Source: Prosapia bicincta (lineage: Eukaryota > Arthropoda > Insecta > Hemiptera > Cercopidae). Taken from it: a stretch of DNA of 64,000 bases. Positions 12,037 to 22,438 of the stretch are shown here, one piece after another. A model generated the notes under the pieces. That model was not told where the DNA came from and did no database searches. It saw nothing but the letters and a program-made list of their open reading frames with translations. A program made the translations under genes and the position numbers. The stretch covers positions 7,386,001-7,450,000 of the forward strand of contig JBAIZL010000006.1 in NCBI GenBank assembly GCA_036971475.1. The letters are read 5' to 3'. Numbering within the stretch: the first letter of the stretch is position 1; the number at the start of each line of letters is the position of its first letter.

Positions 12037-12802
12037 AATCCCTACCATACCTTTGTCCACTAGTTCTATGCAAGAAACTTTATTAAACTTTTAAACAACA
12101 TTGTTTTTATTAATTGTATGTGTTACAAACTTTTGTAATTAATTAAATGATATGTAACTAATTATGGTAATAAATATTGTTAATTATTTGAAATATGTTA
12201 ATCACAAAAAGAAATGTAATTGAAGAAAATTAGAAACTATACTCTTAAAGAGATAACAAAACAAAAAGAATTCTTATAAACTGACTAGAATCCTTATCAA
12301 ATCTATAACAGGCAAGTTGAATGTAAATGATGGAAAAAATTATGAAAAATTATATAAAACTTTTATTGTAATCAATGTAAATTTTGTAGAACAAAAATTA
12401 GATTCTGATAACAATTGTATATGTTATAAACATTTTGTATCTATCCTATGATAGAAAAGACTCATTATAAATTGTATTAATCAATTCCAAATACTTTTGC
12501 TCAGTTGAATTATAATGAACAGAAAATTAGACTGTAAAATGCCCATCATCGAAAACAATAACGCCTACAAACTACGAGGATACTGCGTTGGAAATCGCAG
12601 ACCACCCGTTTAACTGGATCTTGGAAATCAACCTTTGCCTGGTGACTTTCTCCAGTGAAGAGGACTTCAACCCATGCCGAAAATTGCCCTTACGGAGGCC
12701 TATTCAGCAGCTTATATACTTCACCCTCATCAAGAAGATGAAGAGGACCTCAACCGATGCCGAAACTTCGCCAACCCCCGAAGTTTTCTTTAGGGATGGA
12801 GG
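12037..12802 (+). other. 3' non-coding region of the gypsy element; no env
   Basis: About 766 nt between pol and the 3' LTR. Errantiviruses with env have a ~1.4-kb glycoprotein frame here; none is visible. The first half is AT-rich with many stops. A more GC-rich 200-nt block (12580-12790) contains a 74-codon frame with no recognisable signal peptide or fusion motif, so I do not call it a gene. Confidence 0.75.
12792..12802 (+). other. Polypurine tract of the gypsy element
   Basis: AGGGATGGAGG ends exactly at the first base of the 3' LTR; it is nearly all purine and is the expected plus-strand primer site. Confidence 0.85.
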
Positions 12803-13094
12803 AGTTATATAAACATTTTATGTGAACATTTCATAATTAAATGCGTGCTAGGAAAATTCCTGCTTACGCAGCTTTAGTATTATATAGGTGTGAGAACAGA
12901 GCCCCGGCAGTGTGTAAGTCGCCTCTGTATCGCACAGACGTTTTCCACTCCGATTGAGTGCATATCAATTGTATTGTTTTATTAAGTAAAATTAATGTAA
13001 CAGTTTTCTAAATTAATTGTTTATTAAATTCAAAGGTTTGTTAAAAATAAAAATCATTTTTAAAAACCTTTCTTGCTTAATATAAAACGTAACT
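12803..13094 (+). repeat. 3' LTR of the gypsy element
   Basis: 292 bp, with no differences from the 5' LTR found by eye. It is followed by the second copy of the TAGA target duplication. Confidence 0.96.
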
Positions 13095-13667
13095 TAGATG
13101 AATCATGTTTTATATAGTAAAATATTTTTTTTTAGTTTATGAAATTTTGTTTCTAAACAGATGTTTAATATTTCCAATAATGGAAAGAGAGGAGCCAAGT
13201 TATATCACATTTCAAAACATTTCAGTTAACCTTAATGCAAAAATATATATGCAAAGTAATGAAGAAACAAAATTAATCTGAAAAATATAAGCATAACCTG
13301 CATGCGATGATTACAGATAAACATTAAAATTTTAAACTCTAACTACGAGAAATTCAAACATATTTTAATAATGATATACTACGTGGTAAAAGTGTTTGTA
13401 ACTGGCTAAGACAATTATCTTTAATCTCAAAAATATAAATAAATAGAAGATATTAGGCTCAAATAATAAATTATATTCAGAAAAAATGTCTAGAGATATA
13501 TAAAAATATATATTAAAATAATTAGTCTAGTTTTTGTGATTTTATAAAGAATAAATTGAATAGCCTCTTTGGCACTACACGATTTGTGGTTTTAAAACAA
13601 CTAATTAGTGTAAAGATATTGGCGCCGCCTATGTAGCTGAGGTAGTCACAAGACACTCTCCACAAGA
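13095..13667. other. AT-rich non-coding DNA
   Basis: Flanking genomic DNA into which the gypsy element inserted. No gene, RNA or repeat is recognised. Confidence 0.6.
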
Positions 13668-13739
13668 ACTGTGTGTGTGTGTGTGTGTGTGTGTTGGAGC
13701 CCACATGAGGAACCTATAGAACTATGTAATGAGAACACA

Positions 13740-13770
<31 letters not shown>

Positions 13771-13881
13771 TGGAGCCCACATGAGGAACCTATAGAACTA
13801 TGTAATGAGAACACACATGTGTGTGTGTGTGTTGGAGCCCACATGAGGAACCTATAGAACTATGTAATGAGAACACACATG

Positions 13882-13924
<43 letters not shown>

Positions 13925-14040
13925 GGAGCCCACATGAGGAACCTATAGAACTATGTAATGAGAACACATGTGTGTGTGTGTGTGTGTGTGTTGGAGCCCA
14001 CATGATGAACCTATAGAACTATGTAATGAGAACACACATG

Positions 14041-14077
<37 letters not shown>

Positions 14078-14125
14078 GGAGCCCACATGAGGAACCTATA
14101 GAACTATGTAATGAGAACACACATG

Positions 14126-14162
<37 letters not shown>

Positions 14163-14403
14163 GGAGCCCACATGAGGAACCTATAGAACTATGTAATGAG
14201 AACACACATGTTGTGTGTGTGTGTGTGTGTTGGAGCCCACATGAGGAACCTATAGAACTATGTAATGAGAACACACATGTTGTGTGTGTGTGTTGGAGCC
14301 CACATGATGAACCTATAGAACTATGTAATGAGAACACACGTGTGTGTGTGTGTGTGCTGGAGCCCACATGAGGAACCGATAGAACTATGTAATGAGAACA
14401 CAT
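13668..14403 (+). repeat. Ten-copy minisatellite with variable (GT)n spacers
   Basis: A conserved core of about 46 bp (starting TTGGAGCCCACATGAGGAA and ending AATGAGAACACA) is repeated ten times, each copy separated by a GT tract of very different length (about 10 to 45 nt). Cores differ by single bases (GAGG/GATG, CTATAG/CGATAG). Open frames on both strands arise because the unit lacks stops in some registers; they are not genes. Confidence 0.95.
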
Positions 14404-15049
14404 CTAGACCACTCTTAATAAAATTATCGGAGTGTCGCCGGGAGGCGGTTAAACAAAGTGTATAAATGCAAGGCTAGTTCGAAGGATCTAGAACTTGCCG
14501 TGGCTTATAACGACCGCTAAATGTAATAAAGTAAAAGCTTGTGTCAGAATTTTGAAAAGTTCACCCGACATCGCCAAAAGAAGTCCCGAGGTAATAGCAT
14601 CGTTTCCAGATGGACGACTTCTTCCAGCCAGGAGGTCCAAGATGAGATACCACTGAAGGCAAGTGAACTGACAGTAATTCTTGACCGATTTTTTTATAAA
14701 TAATAAAGATTTTATCAAAAACAAATTTCAACATCACTATTTGGTTTTACCGGTGATTTTAAAGTGTATTAAAGTATGAAAGTTGTCACAAATATTGCAA
14801 GTCATTTTGAAATCTACATTAATTGAAGTTTTAAAATGGAATAAATAAAAGTTGGTAAAAAAATTCGATGTTTGTAAAAAAAAGTTTATTCAAGGTTGTA
14901 TAAATTGGATACATCTTAAACAGATGAAGTTTTTGCATAGTTTGTAAATAAAATGTTATCACAAAATCGAAAGAATGTAGCTATTTCAGAAAATCCTGTA
15001 AGGGAAACTATATACGATAAATAAAAAGCGTTAGTTTCCAATTAGCTGT
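14404..15049. other. Non-coding DNA left of the BEL element
   Basis: No gene supported. The 14404-14660 part is less AT-rich than its surroundings and could be part of an unrecognised interspersed repeat. The minus-strand frame at 14488-14724 shows no domain. Confidence 0.5.
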
Positions 15050-15306
15050 TGTTATTTCTATAAACTTTTGACACTGCCGCTACAGGCGGAACACTCGTCA
15101 TATTTATATAATTATGCTGGTAATAAAACTTATTTCATATTTAAACACTATTTATTACTTCACATCTTTCTTAAAACAAAACTCTAAACAAAGAACTGAG
15201 AAAAAAACTAAAACAATTACAAATCATCTGTTAATTTATATAATGTTCTTTTTCTTTTTTTTCATAGAGGATTGTCATAGAGTATTATATTATTGCATTC
15301 ACAACA
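15050..15306 (-). repeat. 3' LTR of the BEL element
   Basis: 257 bp from TGTTATTTCT to TTCACAACA on the plus strand. It matches 20773-21029 at every position I compared. Confidence 0.96.
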
Positions 15307-15322
15307 TACTCCCACCTTTTGA
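15307..15322 (-). other. Polypurine tract of the BEL element
   Basis: On the minus strand AAAAGGTGGGAGTA lies directly before the 3' LTR; a purine-rich primer site is expected at this position. Confidence 0.75.
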
Positions 15323-15435
15323 GTTATGGTTTAACTCAAAACATTAAAAAATAGTATATTGTTAAAAGATTAATCAACAAATTTTTGTGGAAGCTTAATT
15401 TGTCTGCCACTTCTTGAATATGTCACAATTTTATT

Positions 15436-15786
15436 TTATTTTGTCACATTATCTTCTTCCAGGTGTAGTTCATGTTCATTGGTTTTTGTCACTTTTGGTT
15501 TAATCTTTTCTTTTAATTGTTCTTGGATGGTTTCTTCTTGCATTTCAAGAGGATATAGTCTTTGTATTGGTCTCAATAAACTTCCAAAAGCAGTCTTCAA
15601 TTGCACTAATCTACACACTCCATCTCTACTAATGATAGTCTTTTCTATCAGTCCTATTGGCCAATCAATTCTTTTTTTATTTTCAACTTCAATCAGTACT
15701 AATTCTCCAACTTTCAACTGTCTGCCGTTTTTCTTACTTTTTAAAGCTAATTGTCCTAAATACTCAATCCTAAATCTTTTTCGCAA
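15436..15786 (-). pseudogene. BEL pol C-terminus (DUF5641 region), out of frame with the integrase part
   Basis: 116 residues from the first ATG; the frame is open further upstream to about 15890. GELVLIEVENKKRIDWPIG and GVCRLVQLKTA are the typical BEL DUF5641 signatures found after integrase, with an RPIQRLYPLE motif behind. In intact relatives this is the end of one Pol polyprotein. Here it lies in a different frame from the integrase core, which stops at 15873, so a small indel separates them. Confidence 0.88.
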
Positions 15787-15872
15787 TGCTTCTCTCAGGT
15801 GTTGTCGATAACGTACTCTCTTGTTAAGACTTTTTGTATTTACATGGTCACAATCTGGAACTCCAATTTCTT

Positions 15873-17030
15873 TTAAGTCATGTAAAACATATTTGGAGTA
15901 ATAGCAGTTAGGTCTGAAGAAGTTTCAGATAAATATGTCAAAGGTCTAGAATTCATGATACTTTCACAATCACATAAGATTGTCTCCATTTCCTCATAAT
16001 CCAATGACGTTTTGCCCAAGGTTTTGCGTAGCAACTGTTTCATGAGTCGGATGAGTCGCTCCCACCATCCGCCCCACCATGCAGCAGAGGGAGGGTTAAA
16101 CCTCCAGTCAATTTGTTGGCATGAGCTATATTTTAAGATAGCATTCCAATCTAGAATTTTAAATGCCTTTTCTGTACCTGTGAAATTGGTACCATTGTCA
16201 CTATATATTATTGATGGTCTTCCTCGCCTTGCAATAAATCTTCTAAGTGTATCTATAAATGCTTCGACAGAAAGAAACTTTACTAACTCCAAATGAACAG
16301 CACGGTATACTGCACAAGTGAATATGCAGATCCAAACTTTACTGCCATCTCGTAGAAACAAAGGTCCCGCAAAATCAATTCCAACCACTTCAAATACTGC
16401 GGCATCTCGTACTCTACTTTCAGGTAAGGGTGGAGTGATTGTTTCTACATTTTTTGAATTATGTCTCTGACAAGGAATACATTTTTTCAAAGTATTACTT
16501 ATTGTTTTTCTTCCTCTCAATATCCAATAGTTTTCTCTTAATAAACTTAAGAGACCTTGAACTCCCACATGACATGATCTCTTATGTATTGTAAGAATAA
16601 GAATATCTACAATGTCATGTTTTGATGGTAGAACAACAGGAAATTTAAAATTTTCCAAATCCTTTCTTTCTGTTAATTTTGTCTTTAGCCTTATAATACC
16701 ATCAGCAGCCATAAATGGTGACAATGAAGCCAATTTAGGCTCCCTTATTCCTTCAAATGATTGCTGTTGAACAATTCTAATTATAAAATTGTTAGCTTCA
16801 ATAATCTCCTTACATGACAAAACTTTACTCACACACTTTTCCTTCTTTGAGGGGTTACAATTATGAATAAATCTCAGCAACCATGCAAAAACACACACAA
16901 TCTTATCAAAATCATTTGAAAAGTAATAAAACCAATCTTTTGGGTAATTATTACTTAAAAGTGAAGGTGTAGGTCCTTTCTTTTTTTCTAAAGAAATTAA
17001 TTCTTCGTCAGGTTCAGGTTCATTTGATGG
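15873..17030 (-). pseudogene. BEL pol, integrase part (downstream of an in-frame TGA)
   Basis: The frame is the same as the upstream gag-pol frame and is open from just after the TGA at 17031. The zinc-binding region has H...H (HKRSCHVG) and CIPCQRH. The catalytic core has VGIDFAGPL, IYSDNGTNF and the WWERLIRLMK block with the final Glu, giving the D,D-E triad. The first ATG is at 16898, but translation would need read-through of the TGA. The frame ends early in TAA after ITPNMF, where homologues continue, because of the frame change. Confidence 0.9.
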
Positions 17031-20000
17031 TCAGGTATCTTCAGGCAACTTCAACCATGACGGGCCCTCCCACCATCTGGAACTAATCAACCTGGAAACT
17101 GAACATCCTCTACTGGGCAAGTCTGCTGGATTCATAGTGCCGGGAATGTGCCGCCAAGATGTTCTGGAAGTGAGGCTGCAGATTTCTTCAACTCTATTTC
17201 TAACAAATACTCCCCAGTTTTCTTCTCTTTTAATCCAAGCTATTACTGTAGAAGAGTCACTCCAATAAAAAAATTTAATATTACATTCAAATTTGTTTTC
17301 ATCTCTTAATTCTTGCACTACTGAAGAACCTAATCTAGCACCTATAGTAGCAGCCATTAGTTCAAGTCTGGGTATTGTCATCTTCTTTACAGGTGCTACA
17401 CGTGACTTTGCCTGGATTAGCTGTAATTGAATACATGTACTAAGTTCAAAACGCATAAATACTGCTGTTGAGTACGCAAATTTGCTGGCATCACAAAATA
17501 TGTGAACTGATACAGAAATGATTACGTCATCCACACCTTGTAGCCATCGTGGAATCTTCATCTCTTTTAATTGATCGAGTTCCTGAAACCATATATTGAA
17601 TCGTTGTTTGATTTCTTCTGGTACTTCTTTGTCCCACCCACAATTATCTTTCCAGCATTCCTGCAATAATAACTTAGGGCATATGGAAATAGGACAAGTG
17701 AATCCAATAGGATCGAACAATCTGTGTGCAGTGGACAATATAACACGTTGTGTTACCAAGTTCTCTTCTAAATTTACTATTTTATGAAAACTCACAGAAA
17801 TTGTGTCTTCTTTCTTGTCCCAGGTGAGACCTAGGACTGAAGCCTCTGTCTTGTCTTCCAGACCAGGTTCAGTATATTCCCATCCTCGCAGCTCAAACTT
17901 TCCCAAAGAAAATATTTGTATTGCTTCTGAAATGAACTGTTTCAAATCCCTTTCATTATTTACACCTGTAACACAGTTATCAACATAGAAACTTTTAAAC
18001 AACTTTTCTATTGTACATTTAGAAAATTGATTGTCTTCAGCACACTGTACTAAATACTTCTGCAGGTGGTAGTTGATGACGGCATTGAGCAAAAATGGAC
18101 TACTTGAGACTCCAAAAACAACTCTTCTATGTCGGAAAATCTTGAGTGATCCATCTGTGTTTTGCCACAGAAATCTTAGGAAATCTCTGTCCTCTTCATA
18201 CAAACTTATTTGCAAAAACGCCTTTTTTATGTCAGCGATAACTCCTATTTTATAAAGTCGAAAACGTAAAAGCAAAGCTGGTATTATTTCAATTAAGTTA
18301 ATACCTATTTCCAAACACTGATTAAGGGAATAGTAACCCTTTTCTTTAGACGAGGCATCAAAAACCGGTCTTACTGCAGTGGTGCTGTTTTCTTTTATCA
18401 CTGGTCTATGAGGTAAATAGTGACCTTCATCCCATTTGCTTATTGGGATTTCCTCAATAACACCATCTTCCAGCCAATCTGAAAACACATTGTTATATAC
18501 ATTATATAAACTTTCATTTGTTAGCTTTTTCACTGAGTTTTCAAGCCTTTTTTTTGCAAGATTGAAATTTCTTGGAACTTCTGGGTGGTCTTCGGACCAA
18601 GGTAATTTGACTTCATAGCGTCCTTCTTCATTTACTCTCACAGTTTCCAAAAATTGTGTTTGAACAGAATGTTCAATTTCTTGTTTGCTTCTGGTCTGTA
18701 GTGGGTCTTTTATACCTAAAACATCCATTTCCCACAGCTTGCATATTGAATTACTTTGTACAAACATAGAAAGTGCTGTCATAGAACTAAATTCTTTACT
18801 TTCTTGAAATTTTCCTGTCAAAACCCATCCTAAATGAGTTTCAAGGGCTATAATACCACAATCTAGAACCTCTTTTCTTCCAGTTAGAAGTTTCCCATAT
18901 ATGTCAGCCCCAATTAATATCTCAATTGGACTGTCTGCATCCTGAAACAATTTAATACCTCTTTCCATCAGTTCATCAGTCCATCTTCCTGGTTTCAAGG
19001 CAGGAACATAAGTACAAATATTTATTTCACTAAGTGCCTTGAAATTACAAGAATATGTTTTATCTATACTTTGTAGTCTGACTTTGTAGCATGCATGATT
19101 GCGAGGCTTAGTGACCTCTCCTCCAAACAGGCCATGTAATAATGTTTCTTCACCACAAGTGTCATATTTCATTTTTTCAACAGTCGATTTCCTTATGTAT
19201 GACCTCTGGGATCCACTGTCAAAAAGTAAACGCACATTGAGTTCTTTTGTGTCACTAACAGCCTTGACAACAAGAGTTTGCATGTAAACCTGATTGCCAT
19301 TCACATTGGACAAGGAATTCTCAAAATTGGGCTCAGCTTCTTTTTCCTCGCATTTAGGTTTAATGTTAGACCTATTAAAATTATTCTGCAACTTTGAACA
19401 CATAAGTGGTACATGTTTTCCATTACAAATAATACATTTAACAATAGCTCTGCAATGTTTACTTAAATGTCCTACTTTTGTACAAGAAAAGCAACACCTT
19501 TTGCTAGTAAGAATATTCTGCCTTTCTTCTAAAGACATGTCCCTAGCTTTAAAACAGTTTTCACTTAAATGACCACCGTCACAAAACACACACATCGATA
19601 ACTTCGTCTTATCTGTGCTTACTGTAGACGTATTTGATTTTACATTTACAAGGCCAGCTGCTGTAACATTGCTGGTAGGCCTTCTTGTATTTTTAATATG
19701 CTTATCTTTACTTGCAAAGTCTCTTTTATATGAACTCGTAGGATTATCACCTGTTGATACTTTTGTTTTTTGTAAACCAAATCCCTGTTTAGCTAAGTTT
19801 ATTCTTTCTTCTCCCTCCACTTCAATTTTCAAAAAATTCATTAGGCTATCTAGCCTACTTTTACTTTCTGACGCGGTCTCGTCCTGTTGAGAGTTAGGCC
19901 TACTTCTCTGCCAAGCTATTAATAAATCCTCCCTGAGACAAGATTCTACTAATGGGAAGAGCATAGCAGCGTACTTCTCCTTTGTTACACCTAAAGTTTC

Positions 20001-20702
20001 TAAACACCTTAGTTTTGACTCAATTTGATCATAAAGTGAGGAAATAGTAATTTTACTTTCACTGCTATTTAATGTTATTACAATTTTCAAGATTTCTCTT
20101 ATGTAAAACTCTACTAACAGGTCATCTTTGGCAAAGCGAGATTTTAAATGTTCAATAGCCTGTTCATAACTACGTCCACATGGGGGAAAACTCTCGACAA
20201 TTTCCCTAGCCTTAGTATTAGGGATAGTCGCTTGCAGGAGATACTGATACTTGTCATCAGAATCAATACAGGGGTCTTCATGGATTTTCTTAAATTGGCC
20301 CCAAAACGGCAACCAATCACTAATATCACCACCAAACTTTTTAAACTCAAGTGTGGGTAACTTAAATTTACGTTTTTCTACATTCACACTAGTATCTGTC
20401 TTAGGCCTAGCCTTGTCAATAGCCTGTTCAACTAAATACTCAACTATTTTAAACTTGCCTGAGTATTCATCGGCAGATTCTACCTCATTTTCTAAAACTT
20501 CAGTAGATGCATTTTCATTTAGTAAAACTTCAATAATTTCTCGGTCTAAGACCTCCAATTGATTATGTTTTTCACGTAATAGCTCTAAATTAGCTTTTAA
20601 CAAAATCACATCATCTTCATTTTTTATGGATTCTAATAATGTATTGTGTAAACGTGAAAATCCAGTTCTAAACAATTTTCTTTTCTTTTTCAGAGCATCC
20701 AT
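17031..20702 (-). CDS. BEL Gag-Pol: capsid-like region, protease, RT and RNase H
   Basis: 1223 residues. The N-terminus is basic and helical, followed by a DUF1759-type Gag region (~110-260, with LPTLEFKKFGGD). Three zinc knuckles lie at ~368, ~400 and ~421 (CVFCDGGH, CFSCTKVGH, CIICNGKH). The protease motif LLFDSGSQRS is at ~494. RT spans ~740-950 (RPVFDASSK ~777; catalytic YVDNC ~906, the form usual in insect BEL elements). RNase H has IFCDASKFAYS (~1071) and YWSDSSTV (~1150). The ATG lies 51 nt inside the primer site, in a single-frame Gag-Pol typical of BEL. It ends in TGA after LKLPEDT, and the same frame continues into integrase, so the stop is a lesion or a read-through site. Confidence 0.94.
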   Translation of the reverse strand: MDALKKKRKLFRTGFSRLHNTLLESIKNEDDVILLKANLELLREKHNQLEVLDREIIEVLLNENASTEVLENEVESADEYSGKFKIVEYLVEQAIDKARPKTDTSVNVEKRKFKLPTLEFKKFGGDISDWLPFWGQFKKIHEDPCIDSDDKYQYLLQATIPNTKAREIVESFPPCGRSYEQAIEHLKSRFAKDDLLVEFYIREILKIVITLNSSESKITISSLYDQIESKLRCLETLGVTKEKYAAMLFPLVESCLREDLLIAWQRSRPNSQQDETASESKSRLDSLMNFLKIEVEGEERINLAKQGFGLQKTKVSTGDNPTSSYKRDFASKDKHIKNTRRPTSNVTAAGLVNVKSNTSTVSTDKTKLSMCVFCDGGHLSENCFKARDMSLEERQNILTSKRCCFSCTKVGHLSKHCRAIVKCIICNGKHVPLMCSKLQNNFNRSNIKPKCEEKEAEPNFENSLSNVNGNQVYMQTLVVKAVSDTKELNVRLLFDSGSQRSYIRKSTVEKMKYDTCGEETLLHGLFGGEVTKPRNHACYKVRLQSIDKTYSCNFKALSEINICTYVPALKPGRWTDELMERGIKLFQDADSPIEILIGADIYGKLLTGRKEVLDCGIIALETHLGWVLTGKFQESKEFSSMTALSMFVQSNSICKLWEMDVLGIKDPLQTRSKQEIEHSVQTQFLETVRVNEEGRYEVKLPWSEDHPEVPRNFNLAKKRLENSVKKLTNESLYNVYNNVFSDWLEDGVIEEIPISKWDEGHYLPHRPVIKENSTTAVRPVFDASSKEKGYYSLNQCLEIGINLIEIIPALLLRFRLYKIGVIADIKKAFLQISLYEEDRDFLRFLWQNTDGSLKIFRHRRVVFGVSSSPFLLNAVINYHLQKYLVQCAEDNQFSKCTIEKLFKSFYVDNCVTGVNNERDLKQFISEAIQIFSLGKFELRGWEYTEPGLEDKTEASVLGLTWDKKEDTISVSFHKIVNLEENLVTQRVILSTAHRLFDPIGFTCPISICPKLLLQECWKDNCGWDKEVPEEIKQRFNIWFQELDQLKEMKIPRWLQGVDDVIISVSVHIFCDASKFAYSTAVFMRFELSTCIQLQLIQAKSRVAPVKKMTIPRLELMAATIGARLGSSVVQELRDENKFECNIKFFYWSDSSTVIAWIKREENWGVFVRNRVEEICSLTSRTSWRHIPGTMNPADLPSRGCSVSRLISSRWWEGPSWLKLPEDT

Positions 20703-20753
20703 TATAAAATACTTACTAATGGATCATAGATTTTAACTGTAACCAAATTATTA

Positions 20754-20770
20754 TCCTGTCACGGTCGCCA
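20754..20770 (-). other. Primer-binding site, tRNA-Arg
   Basis: On the minus strand TGGCGACCGTGACAGGA is complementary to the 3' end of tRNA-Arg(UCG), including CCA. It lies 2 nt inside the 5' LTR. Confidence 0.9.
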
Positions 20771-20772
20771 TA

Positions 20773-21029
20773 TGTTATTTCTATAAACTTTTGACACTGC
20801 CGCTACAGGCGGAACACTCGTCATATTTATATAATTATGCTGGTAATAAAACTTATTTCATATTTAAACACTATTTATTACTTCACATCTTTCTTAAAAC
20901 AAAACTCTAAACAAAGAACTGAGAAAAAAACTAAAACAATTACAAATCATCTGTTAATTTATATAATGTTCTTTTTCTTTTTTTTCATAGAGGATTGTCA
21001 TAGAGTATTATATTATTGCATTCACAACA
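20773..21029 (-). repeat. 5' LTR of the BEL element
   Basis: 257 bp, with no differences from the 3' LTR found by eye. It contains the promoter for the minus-strand element; no clear core element beyond AT-rich TATA-like sequence can be assigned. Confidence 0.96.
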
Positions 21030-21034
21030 GCTGT

Positions 21035-21631
21035 TATTAGTTTTGCATTAATTAATAACATGTGTTTTCTCAGATTACTTAAACAAAAGGTTTTCAAGTG
21101 AACAACACCTTTAAAATCCCCCCCCCCCCCGAGTATTATGCTAGCTGAGTGAAATACTTGGCTAATTTGTTTTTAACGAATTTATGAATTTTTTTTCCTA
21201 AGAGCTAAATAGGTTTTGGTGAAATTACAGGTTTCGATTTTTTAAATCGAATTTCTAGCTTAGGTCATTACCACTGCAGGGCATTTGTATGGACAATGCA
21301 GAAGGAGAGGACAATATATAAAAAGGTAAAATGTCAAAGTGTAAAAGTTTGGATGTCAATGACAACGAGGGAGATATTCTTGAATAGCAACAAATGGGGG
21401 TAAATGAGAACATACGGGATGTCGAAGGGATCAAGTGAATTATCAAAAAATGGCGCAAAAAGGTAAGAAAGGTGGAAGAGTAAGATTAGGGTCACAAACC
21501 CACAAAAATAAATCCATAAAAATAAATTAACTTTTATTAAATTACAAAATTATTAACAATAAGAAAATAAATATTATCGTTTCTATGGTAATACATCAGT
21601 CGAAATACATCAATCAAGAGTTATCACCAAA
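21035..21631 (+). promoter_or_regulatory. Candidate promoter and 5' leader of the micro-exon gene
   Basis: A good TATA box, TATATAAAAAGG (21315-21326), lies ~300 nt upstream of the exon 1 ATG. The leader contains several ATGs, so either it carries upstream frames or part is removed. A GTAAGA donor at 21463 and a CATCAG acceptor ending at 21599 could remove a 137-nt intron. An alternative short first exon starts at the ATG at 21450 (M-A-Q-K, then phase-1 donor). A poly-C run (21119-21130) lies further up. All of this is inference from sequence signals. Confidence 0.3.
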
Positions 21632-21662
21632 ATGAAGTGGTTCAAGTTTATTCGAAAATACT
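21632..21662 (+). CDS. Micro-exon gene, exon 1 (start codon)
   Basis: The ATG in CACCAAAATGA context starts MKWFKFIRKY and one base of the next codon, followed by GTAAGT. Spliced to exon 2, the split codon becomes Cys. The short basic-aromatic N-terminus is not a classical signal peptide. An alternative initial exon exists at 21450-21462 with the same phase. Confidence 0.45.
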
Positions 21663-22374
21663 GTAAGTTAATATTACAAATATATATAAATATGTTTACA
21701 AAAATTAAACTGGGAATCTTTCTCTTACCTTTCCTAGCTTGTTTGTGTAAAACGTACCATAGGAGTCACTCCAATATCTTAATTAGCTCCAGTTAAAATG
21801 ACCCCCTGCAATTGTCGTTGAGATTACCTCCATTAAATTTTTATAAACACCTTGGAAATACATGTAATAAAAAGTATATGCCACAAACTTTTGAAACTAA
21901 AGTTTTCTGTCTTTCGTTAAACAGTTATTCACGGTAATTGTGTAGAACATTTTTACTTTATCACCCTCCAACCATTCGTACCTCATAGATACGCTATTTT
22001 ATCACGAAAGTGTAGGCCTGTACTATTATTCTGCTATCTTAAAAAACAAAACTACTATGCAAAAGTTGTAATCATCTTTATTTCGTGATTGTTTAATTTT
22101 CTATTTATCGTATGTATTTATTTTATATTGTTTATTTGGTAATTTACTGAGCAGAAATAATTCATTAAATGGAACATGTCAAATAAAACTGCAATATTAT
22201 AGGCCACTAAAGCGATATTAAAAGTCTGTAAAATATTTCGACATTAGGTATCGTAAGATTGAGCTAAATATTTCTATTTCTTTATATATCAATAATAAGA
22301 ACCATGTTTACAGTAGGCCTAAACTTTATATATATATAAATTTATATATAAAATATATTTATTTTTAAATTTAT

Positions 22375-22438
<64 letters not shown>

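Larger units (their letters stand above)
6548..13094 (+). mobile_element. Complete Ty3/gypsy LTR retrotransposon (errantivirus-like, no env)
   Basis: A 6.5-kb element with 292-bp LTRs that I read as identical, flanked by the 4-bp target duplication TAGA (6544-6547 and 13095-13098). LTRs begin AGTTA and end TAACT. A tRNA-Ser primer site follows the 5' LTR and a purine tract precedes the 3' LTR. Gag, protease, RT, RNase H and integrase are present in gypsy order, with integrase last. No env frame is present. The AGTTA ends, 4-bp duplication and tRNA-Ser primer are features of the insect 17.6/297 group; that placement is inferred. Identical LTRs imply a very recent insertion, yet the pol frame is broken within RT. 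Confidence 0.96.
15050..21029 (-). mobile_element. Complete BEL/Pao LTR retrotransposon
   Basis: A 5.98-kb element on the minus strand with 257-bp LTRs (TG...CA ends) that look identical, flanked by the 5-bp target duplication GCTGT (15045-15049 and 21030-21034). The tRNA-Arg primer site, Gag-like DUF1759 domain, three zinc knuckles, aspartic protease, BEL-type RT with a YVDN box, RNase H, integrase and DUF5641 domain occur in the expected order. LTR identity means recent insertion. However, pol has an in-frame TGA (17031-17033) between RNase H and integrase and a frame change near 15880, so this copy should not make full-length Pol. Confidence 0.96.

Noticed and set aside
12588..12812. Possible env or accessory frame before the gypsy 3' LTR
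   Set aside because: Only 74 codons, runs into the LTR, no signal peptide, cysteine pattern or transmembrane segment.
14104..14403. His/Thr- and Cys/Val-rich frames on both strands
   Set aside because: They are translations of the GT-spaced minisatellite.
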